Part shown: positions 48,643-58,067 of the stretch, piece after piece
Layout: each line of letters starts with the position of its first letter
Numbering within the stretch: position 1 is the first letter of the stretch
Assembly: GCF_016919405.1 (NCBI RefSeq)
Contig: NZ_CP070353.1
Span: forward strand, 3,312,501 to 3,376,500
Source of the DNA: Ensifer sp. PDNC004
Lineage (GTDB): Bacteria > Pseudomonadota > Alphaproteobacteria > Rhizobiales > Rhizobiaceae
Length of the DNA: 64,000 nt
Reading direction: 5' to 3'
Position numbers and translations under genes: made by a program
Notes under the pieces: model-generated
Seen by the model: only the letters and a program-made list of their open reading frames with translations
What the model was told of the DNA's origin: nothing
The model's database searches: none

Positions 48643-49434
48643 TTACTTCAGGACCGTGAAGCCCTGCTTTTCGAAGAGTTCTGCAGCCTTGGCCGACTTG
48701 ACGAAGTCGACATAGGCGGCGGCATCGGGGCTCTTGCTCTCGGCCGTGATGGCGATCGGGTAGATGATCGGCGGATGGCTGTCTTCCGGGAAGGTGCCGA
48801 CGACCTTGACGCCCGGATCTGCTGCGGCGTCGGTCTGGTAGACGATGCCGTAGGGTGCCTCACCGCGCGAGACGAGCAGGAGGGCGGCACGCACGCTTTC
48901 GGCGCCGGCGACCTTCGGCTCTACGGCCTCCCAGGCGTCGAGCTTTTCGAGTGCTGCCTTGCCGTACTTGCCGGCCGGAACGGAATCGACCGCACCCATG
49001 GCCAGGCGGCCGTCACCGAGGATGCCAGCGAGATCGAAGCCCTGCTTGATCTCGACCGGGCCAGCATCCTTTTTGCCGGACACGAGCACGATGCGGTTGC
49101 CGAGCAGGTTTGCGCGGGTGTCGTCCTTGATCAGCTTCTTTTCAGTGAGATAGTCCATCCAGGCGAGGTCGGCAGAGATGAAGACGTCGGCGGGCGCGCC
49201 CTGTTCCACCTGCTTGGCAAGCGCGGAGCTTGCCGCGTAGGAAACGGTCGTTTCCTTGCCGCTTTCCTTCTGCCACTCGGCATTGATCGCATCGAGCGCG
49301 TTCTTCAGGCTCGCAGCCGCAAAGACCGTCACCTTCTCTTCGGCCTGCGCGGACGCCGGCAGAACGATTGCGCCGACCCAGGCGAGGCCGAGCGTCAGCG
49401 CCAGGCCCTTCAGCCAGTCTCTTCTCTTGATCAT
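48643..49434 (-). CDS. modA: Molybdate ABC transporter substrate-binding protein
   Basis: 263-residue periplasmic binding protein. The signal peptide spans about 1-31 (twin-arginine-like KRRDWLKGL followed by a hydrophobic stretch, cut near AQA). ModA motifs are TVFAAASLKNALDAI, SYAASSALAKQVEQGAPADVFISAD, GNRIVLVSG and PYGIVYQTDA. It captures molybdate or tungstate for ModBC. First gene of the operon; a ModE-like palindrome lies 60-85 bases upstream. Confidence 0.95.
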   Translation of the reverse strand: MIKRRDWLKGLALTLGLAWVGAIVLPASAQAEEKVTVFAAASLKNALDAINAEWQKESGKETTVSYAASSALAKQVEQGAPADVFISADLAWMDYLTEKKLIKDDTRANLLGNRIVLVSGKKDAGPVEIKQGFDLAGILGDGRLAMGAVDSVPAGKYGKAALEKLDAWEAVEPKVAGAESVRAALLLVSRGEAPYGIVYQTDAAADPGVKVVGTFPEDSHPPIIYPIAITAESKSPDAAAYVDFVKSAKAAELFEKQGFTVLK

Positions 49435-49469
49435 CGATTTCCCTCCAACGATGCGTGATATCTCTAAGG

Positions 49470-49519
49470 ATACAACGATATCGCCTCCTGATTACCGTTG
49501 TATCTGTTGAAATACAATG
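49470..49519. promoter_or_regulatory. ModE-type operator upstream of modA
   Basis: CGTTGTAT (49496-49503) and ATACAATG (49512-49519) form an 8-8-8 palindrome with one mismatch, close in form to the E. coli ModE box CGTTATAT-N-ATATAACG. A third half-site ATACAACG lies at 49470-49477. It fits repression of modABC by the ModE-like protein encoded at the operon's far end. Confidence 0.7.
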
Positions 49520-49669
49520 CTCCTCAAAAGGGCTAGCGCAATACCCCTGTGCCTGCGGCCGGCAGGCAAAACCCGTGCAGCATTCCCGCGGCAGGCGCGA
49601 TTGGGCTTGCGGTGATGTCCGAGCGGCCTAAATTGCGGCCTCGATCCTCTGACATGGAGCGGACGCGCG

Positions 49670-50374
49670 ATGGAAACGGCAGTAAAGCTTGAAGAAAGCT
49701 GGAGGGAAGCCTTGGCACCGGAATTTGCCAGCGGCTACATGGCTGACCTCAAGCAGTTCCTGGTGGTCCAGAAGAACGAGGGCCGGCAGATTTTTCCTCG
49801 GGGACCTGAGTATTTTCGCGCGCTCGATCTGACGCCGCTCGACAAGGTGCGGGTCGTCATCCTCGGCCAGGATCCCTATCACGGCGATGGCCAGGCGCAT
49901 GGGCTCTGCTTCAGTGTGCGCCCCGGCGTTCGGACGCCGCCGTCGCTCGTCAACATCTACAAGGAGCTGAACACCGATCTCGGCATTCCGCCGGCGCGGC
50001 ATGGTTTCCTCGAAAGCTGGGCGAAACAGGGCGTGCTGCTTTTGAACAGCGTGCTGACGGTGGAGCGCGGCAATGCGGCGTCACACCAGGGACGCGGCTG
50101 GGAAAAGTTCACGGATGCGATCATCCGCGCGGTCAACGAGGCCGAGCATCCCGTCGTCTTCATGCTCTGGGGCTCCTATGCGCAGAAGAAGGCGGCCTTC
50201 GTCGACCGCTCACGCCATCTGGTCTTGAGGGCGCCGCATCCGTCGCCGCTTTCGGCGCATTCCGGCTTTCTCGGCTGCCGGCATTTTTCCCAGGCCAACG
50301 CCTTCCTTGAAAGCAAGGGCTACGATCCGATCGACTGGCGGCTGCCCGAGAATCCGGCTGCGGACATCAACTGA
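49670..50374 (+). CDS. ung: Uracil-DNA glycosylase
   Basis: 234-residue family-1 UDG. The catalytic water-activating motif GQDPYHG (D68), [21 protein letters not shown] and [13 protein letters not shown] are present. It removes uracil from DNA in base-excision repair. The first ATG is used and gives normal length. It precedes cobF by 97 bases on the same strand; a functional link is not implied. Confidence 0.97.
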   Translation: METAVKLEESWREALAPEFASGYMADLKQFLVVQKNEGRQIFPRGPEYFRALDLTPLDKVRVVILGQDPYHGDGQAHGLCFSVRPGVRTPPSLVNIYKELNTDLGIPPARHGFLESWAKQGVLLLNSVLTVERGNAASHQGRGWEKFTDAIIRAVNEAEHPVVFMLWGSYAQKKAAFVDRSRHLVLRAPHPSPLSAHSGFLGCRHFSQANAFLESKGYDPIDWRLPENPAADIN

Positions 50375-50471
50375 CGGCTTGGCGTGATTGACGGCTTCGT
50401 CGTCGCCCTGAGGTCTTGCCTTGGCGGCGGAGATCCGCCTAAGACGCCCGAACGAAATGGCGGAGGCGGGC

Positions 50472-51242
50472 ATGCGCAAAATTCTGATCATAGGCATCGG
50501 TTCGGGCAATCCCGAACACATGACCGTGCAGGCCATCAATGCGCTCAACCGCGCCGACGTGCTTTTCATTCCGACCAAGGGCGCCAAGAAAACCGAGCTT
50601 GCCGACGTGCGTCGCGACATCTGCGCCCGCTACGTCACGCGCAAGGACGGCCGCACCGTCGAGTTCGCGGTGCCGGTGCGGCGCACCGAGGGCGTCAGCT
50701 ATGACGGCAGCGTCGACGACTGGCACGCGCAGATCGCCGCGATCTATGAAGGGCTTCTTTCGAAGGAGTTGGGCAACGAGGGAATTGGCGCGTTTCTCGT
50801 CTGGGGTGACCCGATGCTCTATGACAGCACCATTCGCATCGTCGAGCGGGTCAAGGCACGCGGTCAGGTCGCCTTCGATTATGACGTCATTCCCGGGATC
50901 ACCAGCCTGCAGGCGCTCTGCGCCAGCCACCGCATTCCGCTGAACCTGGTCGGCAAGCCGGTGGAGATCACCACCGGGCGCCGGCTGCACGAGAGTTTTC
51001 CGCAAAAGAGCCAGACCTCCGTCGTCATGCTCGACGGCGAACAGGCGTTCCAGCGGATCGACGATCCGGACGCTGAGATCTTCTGGGGCGCCTATCTCGG
51101 CACGCCGGATGAGATCGTGATTTCCGGCCGCGTGGCTGCGGTGAAGGACCGAATCCTTGAAACGCGGGCGGCGGCGCGCGCGAAGATGGGATGGATCATG
51201 GACATCTATCTCCTGCGCAAGGGCGCCGACTTCGACGAGTGA
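50472..51242 (+). CDS. cobF: Precorrin-6A synthase (deacetylating)
   Basis: 256-residue tetrapyrrole methylase (KILIIGIGSGNPEHMTVQAINAL, VWGDPMLYDSTIRIV, DYDVIPGITSLQALCASHRIPLN). It methylates C-1 of precorrin-5 with loss of acetate in the aerobic cobalamin route. ATG at 50472 has GGAGG 6 bases upstream; an ATG five codons earlier is possible. First in the cob order, but 95 bases and a probable separate promoter lie between it and cobG. Confidence 0.93.
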   Translation: MRKILIIGIGSGNPEHMTVQAINALNRADVLFIPTKGAKKTELADVRRDICARYVTRKDGRTVEFAVPVRRTEGVSYDGSVDDWHAQIAAIYEGLLSKELGNEGIGAFLVWGDPMLYDSTIRIVERVKARGQVAFDYDVIPGITSLQALCASHRIPLNLVGKPVEITTGRRLHESFPQKSQTSVVMLDGEQAFQRIDDPDAEIFWGAYLGTPDEIVISGRVAAVKDRILETRAAARAKMGWIMDIYLLRKGADFDE

Positions 51243-51267
51243 CGGCAAGTACTGATCCGCGTCGTGT

Positions 51268-51281
51268 TTGATCTCACTCAA
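51268..51281 (+). promoter_or_regulatory. FNR/FixK-type anaerobox upstream of cobG
   Basis: TTGATCTCACTCAA fits the TTGA-N6-TCAA consensus bound by FixK/FnrN in rhizobia, with only one base off TTGAT-N4-ATCAA. It lies 56 bases before the cobG start; possible -10 sequences (TTATAG at 51296 or TCTTAA at 51304) follow. Confidence 0.6.
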
Positions 51282-51337
51282 GGTTTGCGGCTGTGTTATA
51301 GCGTCTTAAGAGGTTTCTTCAGGGAGGAGAGCCTCAC

Positions 51338-52720
51338 GTGATGACGGATTTGATGACCAGCTGCGCCCTTCCATCGACCGGAGATGCCGGTACTGTCGCG
51401 TCGATGCGCCGCGGTGCCTGCCCTTCCTTGGCAGAGCCGATGCAGACCGGCGACGGCCTGCTCGTCAGGTTGAGGCCGACGGACGACAGTCTGACGCTGC
51501 CGAAGATCATTGCACTTGCCGCTGCTGCCGAGCGCCTCGGCAACGGCATCATCGAGATCACCGCGCGCGGAAACCTGCAGCTTCGCGGCCTGAGCGCGGC
51601 GTCCGTGCCGATGCTGGCGCAGGCGATCGGCGATGCGGAGATCGCCATCACCGAGGGGCTCGCGATCGAAGTGCCGCCTCTCGCCGGCATCGACCCGGAC
51701 GAGATCGCCGACCCCCGGCCGATTGCCAGCGAGCTTCGCGAAGCGCTTCGCGCGCGCCAGGTGCCGTTGAAGCTTGCACCCAAATTATCCGTCGTCATCG
51801 ATAGTGGCGGCCGCTTCGGTCTTGGCGCCGTGGTTGCGGACATTCGCCTTCAGGCGGTTTCGACTGCCGGGCGCGCGACCTGGGTTCTGTCGCTTGGCGG
51901 CACGGCGGCGAAGGCATCGATCGTCGGGACGTTTACCGGCGACGCAGTCGTGCCGGCCCTGGTCACCATTCTCGAGAAACTGGCGAGCCTGGGCGCGGCG
52001 GCGCGCGGGCGCGATCTGGACCCGGCGGACATCCGCGCGCTCTGTCGCTGTGAGGCATCGAGCGAACGCCCGGCCGTTCCGCGTTCGGCTGCCATACCCG
52101 GCATTCACGCCCTAGGTAGCGCCGACACCGTTCTTGGTCTCGGTCTGGCCTTTGCTCAAGTGGAGGCTGCCGCGCTGGCATCCTACCTCCTTCAGGTCCA
52201 GGAACTTGGTGCGCGCGCGATCCGGCTTGCGCCGGGGCACGCCTTCTTCGTGCTCGGCCTTCGCCCTGAGACGGCGGCGATGGCGCAGGGCCTGGCGGTG
52301 GCACACGGTTTTCGCATTGCCGAAGAGGATCCCCGCAACGCGATCGCCACCTGCGCCGGCAGCAAGGGCTGTGCGTCCGGCCGGATGGAGACCAAGGGCA
52401 TGGCTGAGCGCCTCGTCGAGGCGGCGCCGGAGTTGCTCGACGGGTCACTGACCGTGCATCTCTCCGGCTGCGCCAAGGGCTGCGCCCGGCCGAAGCCGTC
52501 CGAACTGACGTTCGTCGGTGCGCCATCAGGATACGGGCTTGTCGTAAATGGGGCTGCCAATGGCTTGCCAAGCGCCTACACCGATGAGAATGGAATGGGA
52601 TCCGCACTTGCCCGGCTCGGCTGGCTGGTGCGGCAAAACAAAGACGCTGGCGAATCGGCGCAGTCCTGTCTTACACGGCTCGGAGCTGCGCGCGTCTCGG
52701 CAGCGTTCGAACAGGGATAG
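51338..52720 (+). CDS. cobG: Precorrin-3B synthase
   Basis: 460-residue nitrite/sulfite-reductase-like Fe-S monooxygenase. GNLQLRGLS is the sirohaem-type motif; four Cys for a 4Fe-4S cluster lie in CAGSKGC and CAKGC. It uses O2 to hydroxylate precorrin-3A before ring contraction. The start is GTG at 51338, or ATG one codon later, after GGGAGGAG. First gene of the cobG-H-I-J run. Confidence 0.94.
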   Translation: MMTDLMTSCALPSTGDAGTVASMRRGACPSLAEPMQTGDGLLVRLRPTDDSLTLPKIIALAAAAERLGNGIIEITARGNLQLRGLSAASVPMLAQAIGDAEIAITEGLAIEVPPLAGIDPDEIADPRPIASELREALRARQVPLKLAPKLSVVIDSGGRFGLGAVVADIRLQAVSTAGRATWVLSLGGTAAKASIVGTFTGDAVVPALVTILEKLASLGAAARGRDLDPADIRALCRCEASSERPAVPRSAAIPGIHALGSADTVLGLGLAFAQVEAAALASYLLQVQELGARAIRLAPGHAFFVLGLRPETAAMAQGLAVAHGFRIAEEDPRNAIATCAGSKGCASGRMETKGMAERLVEAAPELLDGSLTVHLSGCAKGCARPKPSELTFVGAPSGYGLVVNGAANGLPSAYTDENGMGSALARLGWLVRQNKDAGESAQSCLTRLGAARVSAAFEQG

Positions 52721-52722
52721 AC

Positions 52723-53355
52723 ATGCCTGAGTATGATTACATTCGCGATGGCAACGCCATCTACGAGCGTTCCTTCGCTATCATTCGCGCCGAGGCCGAT
52801 CTTTCGCGCTTCTCCGAAGAGGAAGCGGATCTGGCGGTGCGCATGGTGCATGCCTGCGGCTCCGTCGAGGCGACCAGGCAGTTCGTGTTTTCTCCCGATT
52901 TCGTAAGCTCCGCCCGTACGGCGTTGAAGGCCGGTGCGCCGATCCTCTGCGATGCCGAGATGGTTGCGCATGGTGTGACCCGCGCACGTCTTCCGGCCGG
53001 TAACGAGGTGATCTGCACGCTGCGCGATCCGCGCACGCCCGAGATCGCCGCCGAGATCGGCAACACGCGCTCCGCCGCAGCCCTGAAGCTCTGGAGCGAG
53101 CGTCTGGCCGGTTCGGTGGTCGCGATCGGCAACGCACCGACGGCGCTGTTCTTCCTGCTCGAAATGCTGCGTGATGGCGCGCCGAAGCCGGCGGCAATCC
53201 TCGGCATGCCCGTCGGTTTCGTCGGTGCTGCGGAATCGAAGGATGCGCTGGCGGAAAATTCTTATGGCGTTCCCTTTGCGATCGTGCGCGGCCGCCTCGG
53301 TGGCAGCGCCATGACAGCGGCCGCGCTCAACTCGCTCGCGAGGCCGGGCCTGTGA
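52723..53355 (+). CDS. cobH: Precorrin-8X methylmutase
   Basis: 210-residue CobH. Catalytic H43 lies in MVHACGS; AILCDAEMVAHGV-type PILCDAEMVAHGVTRARL and GMPVGFVGAAESK are family segments. It moves a methyl from C-11 to C-12, giving hydrogenobyrinate. It begins 2 bases after the cobG stop and overlaps cobI. Confidence 0.96.
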   Translation: MPEYDYIRDGNAIYERSFAIIRAEADLSRFSEEEADLAVRMVHACGSVEATRQFVFSPDFVSSARTALKAGAPILCDAEMVAHGVTRARLPAGNEVICTLRDPRTPEIAAEIGNTRSAAALKLWSERLAGSVVAIGNAPTALFFLLEMLRDGAPKPAAILGMPVGFVGAAESKDALAENSYGVPFAIVRGRLGGSAMTAAALNSLARPGL

Positions 53356-54089
53356 GCGGCGGCGGTGTGGGACGCCTGATCGGCGTTGGAACCGGCCCCG
53401 GCGACCCGGAGCTTCTGACGGTCAAGGCGGTCAAAGCGCTCGGGCAGGCCGATGTGCTTGCCTATTTCGCCAAGGCCGGGCGCAGCGGCAACGGTCGCGC
53501 CGTGGTCGAGGGACTGCTGAAGCCGGATCTCGTGGAATTGCCGCTCTACTATCCTGTGACGACCGAGATCGACAAGGACGACGGCGCCTACAAGAGCCAG
53601 ATTACCGATTTCTACAATGCGTCGGCCGAAGCCGTGGCGGCGCATCTTGCCGCCGGTCGTACGGTCGCCGTGCTCAGCGAAGGCGATCCGCTGTTTTACG
53701 GTTCCTACATGCATCTGCATGTGCGGCTCGCCAACCGTTTCCCGGTCGAGGTGATCCCCGGCATTACCGCCATGTCCGGCTGCTGGTCGCTTGCCGGCCT
53801 GCCGCTGGTGCAGGGCGATGATGTTCTCTCCGTGCTTCCCGGCACGATGGCCGAAGCCGAGCTTGGCCGCAGGCTGAAGGATACCGAAGCGGCCGTGATC
53901 ATGAAGGTGGGGCGCAACCTGCCGAAGATCCGCCGCGCGCTTGCCGCCTCCGGCCGCCTCGCTCAGGCCGTCTATGTCGAGCGCGGCACGATGAAGAACG
54001 CGGCGATGACGGCGCTCGCCGAGAAGGCTAATGACGATGCGCCCTATTTCTCGCTGGTGCTCGTTCCCGGCTGGAAGGACCGGCCATGA
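53352..54089 (+). CDS. cobI: Precorrin-2 C20-methyltransferase
   Basis: 245-residue SAM methylase (LIGVGTGPGDPELLTVKAVKAL, LSEGDPLFYGSYMHLH, EVIPGITAMSGC). GTG start overlaps the cobH stop (GTGA) and its own stop overlaps cobJ by 4 bases, so translation is coupled through cobHIJ. Confidence 0.95.
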   Translation: MSGGGVGRLIGVGTGPGDPELLTVKAVKALGQADVLAYFAKAGRSGNGRAVVEGLLKPDLVELPLYYPVTTEIDKDDGAYKSQITDFYNASAEAVAAHLAAGRTVAVLSEGDPLFYGSYMHLHVRLANRFPVEVIPGITAMSGCWSLAGLPLVQGDDVLSVLPGTMAEAELGRRLKDTEAAVIMKVGRNLPKIRRALAASGRLAQAVYVERGTMKNAAMTALAEKANDDAPYFSLVLVPGWKDRP

Positions 54090-54850
54090 CCGGCACGCTC
54101 TATGTGGTCGGCACCGGACCGGGCAGCGCCAAGCAGATGACGCCGGAAACGGCGGAGGCCGTTGCCGCCGCTCAGGAATTCTACGGCTACTTTCCCTATC
54201 TCGACCGGCTGAACCTCAGACCTGATCAGGTCTGCGTCGCCTCCGACAACCGCGAGGAACTCGACCGGGCGCAGGTCGCGCTGGCGCGGGCTGCGGCAGG
54301 CGTGAAGGTCTGCATGGTCTCCGGCGGCGATCCGGGCGTCTTTGCCATGGCCGCCGCCGTCTGTGAGGCGATCGACAAGGGCCCAGAGGAATGGAAGTCG
54401 GTCGAACTGGTAATCACGCCTGGCGTCACCGCGATGCTTGCCGTTGCCGCTCGTATCGGGGCGCCGCTCGGCCATGATTTCTGCGCGATCTCGCTTTCCG
54501 ACAATCTGAAGCCCTGGGAAGTCATCACAAGGCGGCTCCGGCTGGCGGCGGAAGCGGGCTTCGTCATCGCGCTCTACAATCCGATCAGCAAGGCGCGGCC
54601 GTGGCAACTGGGCGAAGCCTTCGAGCTTCTGCGCGGCGTCTTGCCGGCAACGGTTCCGGTGATCTTCGGCCGCGCGGCCGGGCGGCCGGACGAGCGGATT
54701 GCGGTGATGCCGCTCGGCGAGGCCGATGCCAACCGCGCCGACATGGCGACCTGCGTCATCATCGGTTCGCCCGAGACGCGTACCGTCGAGCGCGACGGCC
54801 AGCCGGATCTCGTCTACACGCCGCGCTTCTATGCAGGGGCGAGCCAGTGA
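54086..54850 (+). CDS. cobJ: Precorrin-3B C17-methyltransferase
   Basis: 254-residue SAM methylase that performs C-17 methylation with ring contraction (LYVVGTGPGSAKQMTPETAEAV, VCMVSGGDPGVFAMA, ITPGVTAMLAVAARIGAPLGHDF, FVIALYNPISKARPWQL). Its last 22 bases overlap the 3' end of cobK on the other strand. Confidence 0.95.
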   Translation: MTGTLYVVGTGPGSAKQMTPETAEAVAAAQEFYGYFPYLDRLNLRPDQVCVASDNREELDRAQVALARAAAGVKVCMVSGGDPGVFAMAAAVCEAIDKGPEEWKSVELVITPGVTAMLAVAARIGAPLGHDFCAISLSDNLKPWEVITRRLRLAAEAGFVIALYNPISKARPWQLGEAFELLRGVLPATVPVIFGRAAGRPDERIAVMPLGEADANRADMATCVIIGSPETRTVERDGQPDLVYTPRFYAGASQ

Positions 54851-55614
54851 GCGATGCGGTCGAGCGCCTCGTCGCAATTGCCCACCGTCGGCACGTCCGC
54901 GGGCTTGCGCCGCTCGACCATGATCACCTCGATGCCAAGCCGGCGCGCAGCGGCGATCTTGCCGTAGGTGGCGCTGCCGCCGCTGTTCTTGGCGACGATC
55001 ACGTCGATCTGCCGGCTCTTGAGCAGCTCGGCTTCGTCGGCTTCCTTGAAGGGACCGGTTGCAAGAATCGCCTCCTGGTCCGGAAGATCGAGCGGCGGCG
55101 TGACCGGATCGACGCTGCGGATGACGTAGCTGTGCTGAGGCGCGACTTCGAAATGGAACGCCTCCTGCCGGCCGATGGCAAGGAACACGCGGCGCCTTCG
55201 ATCGCCAAGCGCACTGACCGCCTCGACAACGCTATCGACCAGGGTCCAGCGGTCGCTGGGCAGGGGCAACCATTCCGGTCGGCGAAGGGCGAGCAGCGGC
55301 ACGCCAATTCTTTGCACCGCCTCGGCGGCATTGTGCGAAATGCGCGCGGCAAAGGGGTGCGTCGCATCGACCAGCAACGCGATCTTTTCGTCGCGCAGGA
55401 AATGCGCCAGTCCTTCGGCGCCGCCGAAGCCGCCGATGCGGGTCCTCACCGGCTGCGGCCGTGGGTCGGTCGTGCGGCCGGCGAGCGAGATGGCGGTCTC
55501 AAAGCGGGCATCTTCGGCCAGCCGGCGTGCGAGCTCGCGTGCCTCGGTGGTGCCACCCAATATCAGAATACGAGGTTTTTCCATGGCTGACGTGTCGAAC
55601 AGCGAACCCGCCAT
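54829..55614 (-). CDS. cobK: Precorrin-6A reductase (antisense within the cob run)
   Basis: 261-residue NADPH-dependent reductase (RILILGGTTEARELARRLAED, LLVDATHPFAARISHNA, VIVAKNSGGSATYGKIAAARRLGI). It is the only cob gene on the minus strand. The start at 55614 is favoured by GGGGGAG just upstream and a matching remembered length for CobK; ATG at 55584 would give 251 residues. It overlaps cobJ by 22 bases at its 3' end and cobL by 32 bases at its 5' end, so its promoter must lie inside cobL. Confidence 0.92.
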   Translation of the reverse strand: MAGSLFDTSAMEKPRILILGGTTEARELARRLAEDARFETAISLAGRTTDPRPQPVRTRIGGFGGAEGLAHFLRDEKIALLVDATHPFAARISHNAAEAVQRIGVPLLALRRPEWLPLPSDRWTLVDSVVEAVSALGDRRRRVFLAIGRQEAFHFEVAPQHSYVIRSVDPVTPPLDLPDQEAILATGPFKEADEAELLKSRQIDVIVAKNSGGSATYGKIAAARRLGIEVIMVERRKPADVPTVGNCDEALDRIAHWLAPA

Positions 55615-56824
55615 CGTCTCCCCCTGGCTGACCGTCATCGGTATCGGTGAGGATGGTGTAGCGGGTCTCGGCGACGAGGCCAAGCGGCTGATCGCCGAGG
55701 CGCCGGTTGTCTACGGCGGCCACCGCCATCTGGAACTTGCGGCCTCCCTCATCACCGGCGAAGCGCACAATTGGCAAAGCCCGCTGGAGCGCTCGGTCGT
55801 CGAGATCGTCGCGCGCCGCGGCAGCCCGGTGGTGGTGCTCGCCTCGGGTGACCCGTTCTTCTTCGGCGTCGGCGTGACCCTGGCGCGCCGGATCGCGTCG
55901 GCCGAAATCCGCACGCTTCCGGCGCCGTCCTCGATCAGCCTTGCCGCCTCGCGCCTCGGCTGGGCGCTGCAGGACGCGACGCTTGTTTCCGTGCATGGAC
56001 GCCCGCTCGATCTGGTGCGGCCGCACCTGCATCCCGGTGCCAAGGTGTTGACGCTGACGTCGGACGGTGCGGGTCCGAGGGACCTGGCCGAACTGCTGGT
56101 TTCAAGCGGCTTCGGTCAGTCGCGGCTGACGGTGCTGGAAGCACTTGGTGGCGCCGGCGAACGGGTGACGACGCAGATTGCCTCGCGCTTCATGCTCGGC
56201 CTCGTGCATCCTTTGAACGTTTGCGCCATCGAAGTGACGGCTGACGAGGGCGCGCGCGTGCTGCCGCTCGCCGCCGGCCGCGACGACGCGCTATTCGAAC
56301 ATGACGGGCAGATCACCAAGCGGGAGGTGCGGGCGCTGACGCTCTCGGCTCTTGCGCCGCGCAAGGGCGAACTGCTCTGGGATATCGGCGGCGGCTCCGG
56401 CTCGATCGGCATCGAATGGATGCTGGCCGACCCGACCATGCAGGCGATCACCATCGAGGTGGAACCGGAGCGGGCAGCGCGCATCGGCCGCAACGCGACG
56501 ATGTTTGGCGTGCCCGGGCTGACCGTCGTCGAAGGCGAGGCGCCGGCGGCGCTTGCCGGCTTGCCGCAGCCGGACGCGATCTTCATCGGTGGCGGTGGCA
56601 GCGAAGACGGCGTGATGGAAGCGGCGATCGACGCGCTCAAGTCAGGCGGACGGCTGGTTGCCAATGCGGTAACGACGGATATGGAGGCGGTTCTGCTTGA
56701 ACATCACGCGCGGCTCGGCGGTTCGTTGATCCGCATCGATATCGCGCGGGCAGGACCGATCGGTGCAATGACCGGCTGGAAGCCGGCCATGCCGGTCACC
56801 CAGTGGTCGTGGACGAAGGGCTAA
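55583..56824 (+). CDS. cobL: Precorrin-6Y C5,15-methyltransferase (decarboxylating)
   Basis: 413-residue fusion of a CbiE-like tetrapyrrole methylase ([22 protein letters not shown]...[19 protein letters not shown]) and a CbiT-like methyltransferase ([33 protein letters not shown]). It methylates C-5 and C-15 and decarboxylates the C-12 acetate. CGAGG lies 7 bases before the ATG. Its 5' end overlaps cobK head-to-head; the two nearest ATGs share the CATG at 55582-55585. Confidence 0.95.
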   Translation: MADVSNSEPAIVSPWLTVIGIGEDGVAGLGDEAKRLIAEAPVVYGGHRHLELAASLITGEAHNWQSPLERSVVEIVARRGSPVVVLASGDPFFFGVGVTLARRIASAEIRTLPAPSSISLAASRLGWALQDATLVSVHGRPLDLVRPHLHPGAKVLTLTSDGAGPRDLAELLVSSGFGQSRLTVLEALGGAGERVTTQIASRFMLGLVHPLNVCAIEVTADEGARVLPLAAGRDDALFEHDGQITKREVRALTLSALAPRKGELLWDIGGGSGSIGIEWMLADPTMQAITIEVEPERAARIGRNATMFGVPGLTVVEGEAPAALAGLPQPDAIFIGGGGSEDGVMEAAIDALKSGGRLVANAVTTDMEAVLLEHHARLGGSLIRIDIARAGPIGAMTGWKPAMPVTQWSWTKG

Positions 56825-56885
56825 AGCCCAGAAAAAGTATGACGCGGTCGCGTCAGGACTGCGTAAGAAAAAGAAAGAGCAACCT

Positions 56886-57647
56886 ATGACGGTACATTTC
56901 ATCGGCGCCGGCCCGGGGGCTGCAGACCTGATCACGGTGCGCGGTCGCGACCTGATCGGGCGCTGCCCGGTCTGCCTCTATGCCGGCTCGATCGTCTCGC
57001 CGGAACTGCTGCAATATTGCCCGCCCGGTGCTCGCATCGTCGACACCGCGCCGATGTCGCTCGACGAGATCGAGGCCGAGTATCTCAGAGCCGAAGCTGA
57101 TGGTCTGGATGTGGCGCGTCTGCATTCCGGCGACCTCTCGGTCTGGAGCGCGGTGGCCGAGCAGATCCGCCGGCTGGAAAAGCGCGGCATCGGCTATACG
57201 ATGACGCCGGGCGTTCCTTCTTTTGCGGCGGCCGCCGCAGCGCTTGGGCGTGAACTGACCATTCCGTCGGTGGCCCAGAGCCTGGTTCTGACCCGCGTTT
57301 CCGGCCGCGCTTCACCGATGCCGAACAGCGAAACGCTTGCCGCCTTCGGCGCTACGGGATCGACGCTGGCGATCCACCTTGCGATCCATGCGCTCGGGCA
57401 GGTCGTCGAGGAACTGACGCCGCTCTATGGCGCCGACTGCCCGGTCGCCATCGTCGTCAAGGCCTCCTGGCCGGACGAACGGGTGGTGCGCGGCACGCTC
57501 GGCAATATCGCCGCCAAGGTGGCGGAAGAGCCGATCGAGCGCACGGCGCTGATCTTCGTCGGTCCGGGGCTCGAAGCCTCCGATTTCCGCGAAAGCTCGC
57601 TTTATGATCCCGCCTATCAGCGGCGCTTCAGAGGGCGCGGCGAATAG
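56886..57647 (+). CDS. cobM: Precorrin-4 C11-methyltransferase
   Basis: 253-residue SAM methylase ([73 protein letters not shown]). It follows cobL by 61 bases, with a weak AAAGAG ribosome site. No cobE lies between. It converges on the antiporter operon, 48 bases from phaG. Confidence 0.95.
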   Translation: MTVHFIGAGPGAADLITVRGRDLIGRCPVCLYAGSIVSPELLQYCPPGARIVDTAPMSLDEIEAEYLRAEADGLDVARLHSGDLSVWSAVAEQIRRLEKRGIGYTMTPGVPSFAAAAAALGRELTIPSVAQSLVLTRVSGRASPMPNSETLAAFGATGSTLAIHLAIHALGQVVEELTPLYGADCPVAIVVKASWPDERVVRGTLGNIAAKVAEEPIERTALIFVGPGLEASDFRESSLYDPAYQRRFRGRGE

Positions 57648-57695
57648 GCCGCGCTCCCATGGCATGCAGCCCCAGGTCCAGGAACGGCTTGAAAC

Positions 57696-58067
57696 CTATT
57701 CCCCCGGTTCTTCGCGGGGCGGTCGCTGCTTGAGCGGGACACCGCGCTTTTCCTCGACGCGGTCGCGGTAGAGCGCCGCCTGGCCGAGCAGCATCAGCGT
57801 CACCGGCGTGGTGACGACGACGAAGACGATGATCAAGATCTCGTGGAACACCCAGCGGCTCTGCAGCACGGCAAAGCAGATGATGGAGGCGGTGCAGAGC
57901 ATCAGCACGCCGCCGCTGGTCGCGAGCGTCGGCGCGTGCAGGCGCTCGTAAAAGCTCGTGAACCGGAGTAGGCCGACGGAGCCGATCAGCGCCACCGCGG
58001 CACCGAGAACGGTCAGCCCGCAGACGAGCACGGCGGCCCAGACGGGAAGATCGGTGAGGTGGCTCAT
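57696..58067 (-). CDS. phaG: Mrp/Pha antiporter subunit G
   Basis: 123-residue membrane protein of the MnhG/PhaG family with three helices (VWAAVLVCGLTVLGAAVALIGSVGLLRF, SGGVLMLCTASIICFAVL, HEILIIVFVVVTTPVTLMLLGQAAL); FYERLHAPTLATSGG is the family loop. Last gene of a cation(Na+ or K+)/H+ antiporter operon. It overlaps phaF by 4 bases. Confidence 0.94.
   Translation of the reverse strand: MSHLTDLPVWAAVLVCGLTVLGAAVALIGSVGLLRFTSFYERLHAPTLATSGGVLMLCTASIICFAVLQSRWVFHEILIIVFVVVTTPVTLMLLGQAALYRDRVEEKRGVPLKQRPPREEPGE

Noticed and set aside
51243..51337. Cobalamin riboswitch upstream of cobG
   Set aside because: The 95-base leader is too short and lacks the B12-box core; only an FNR/FixK-type box and a Shine-Dalgarno sequence are visible.
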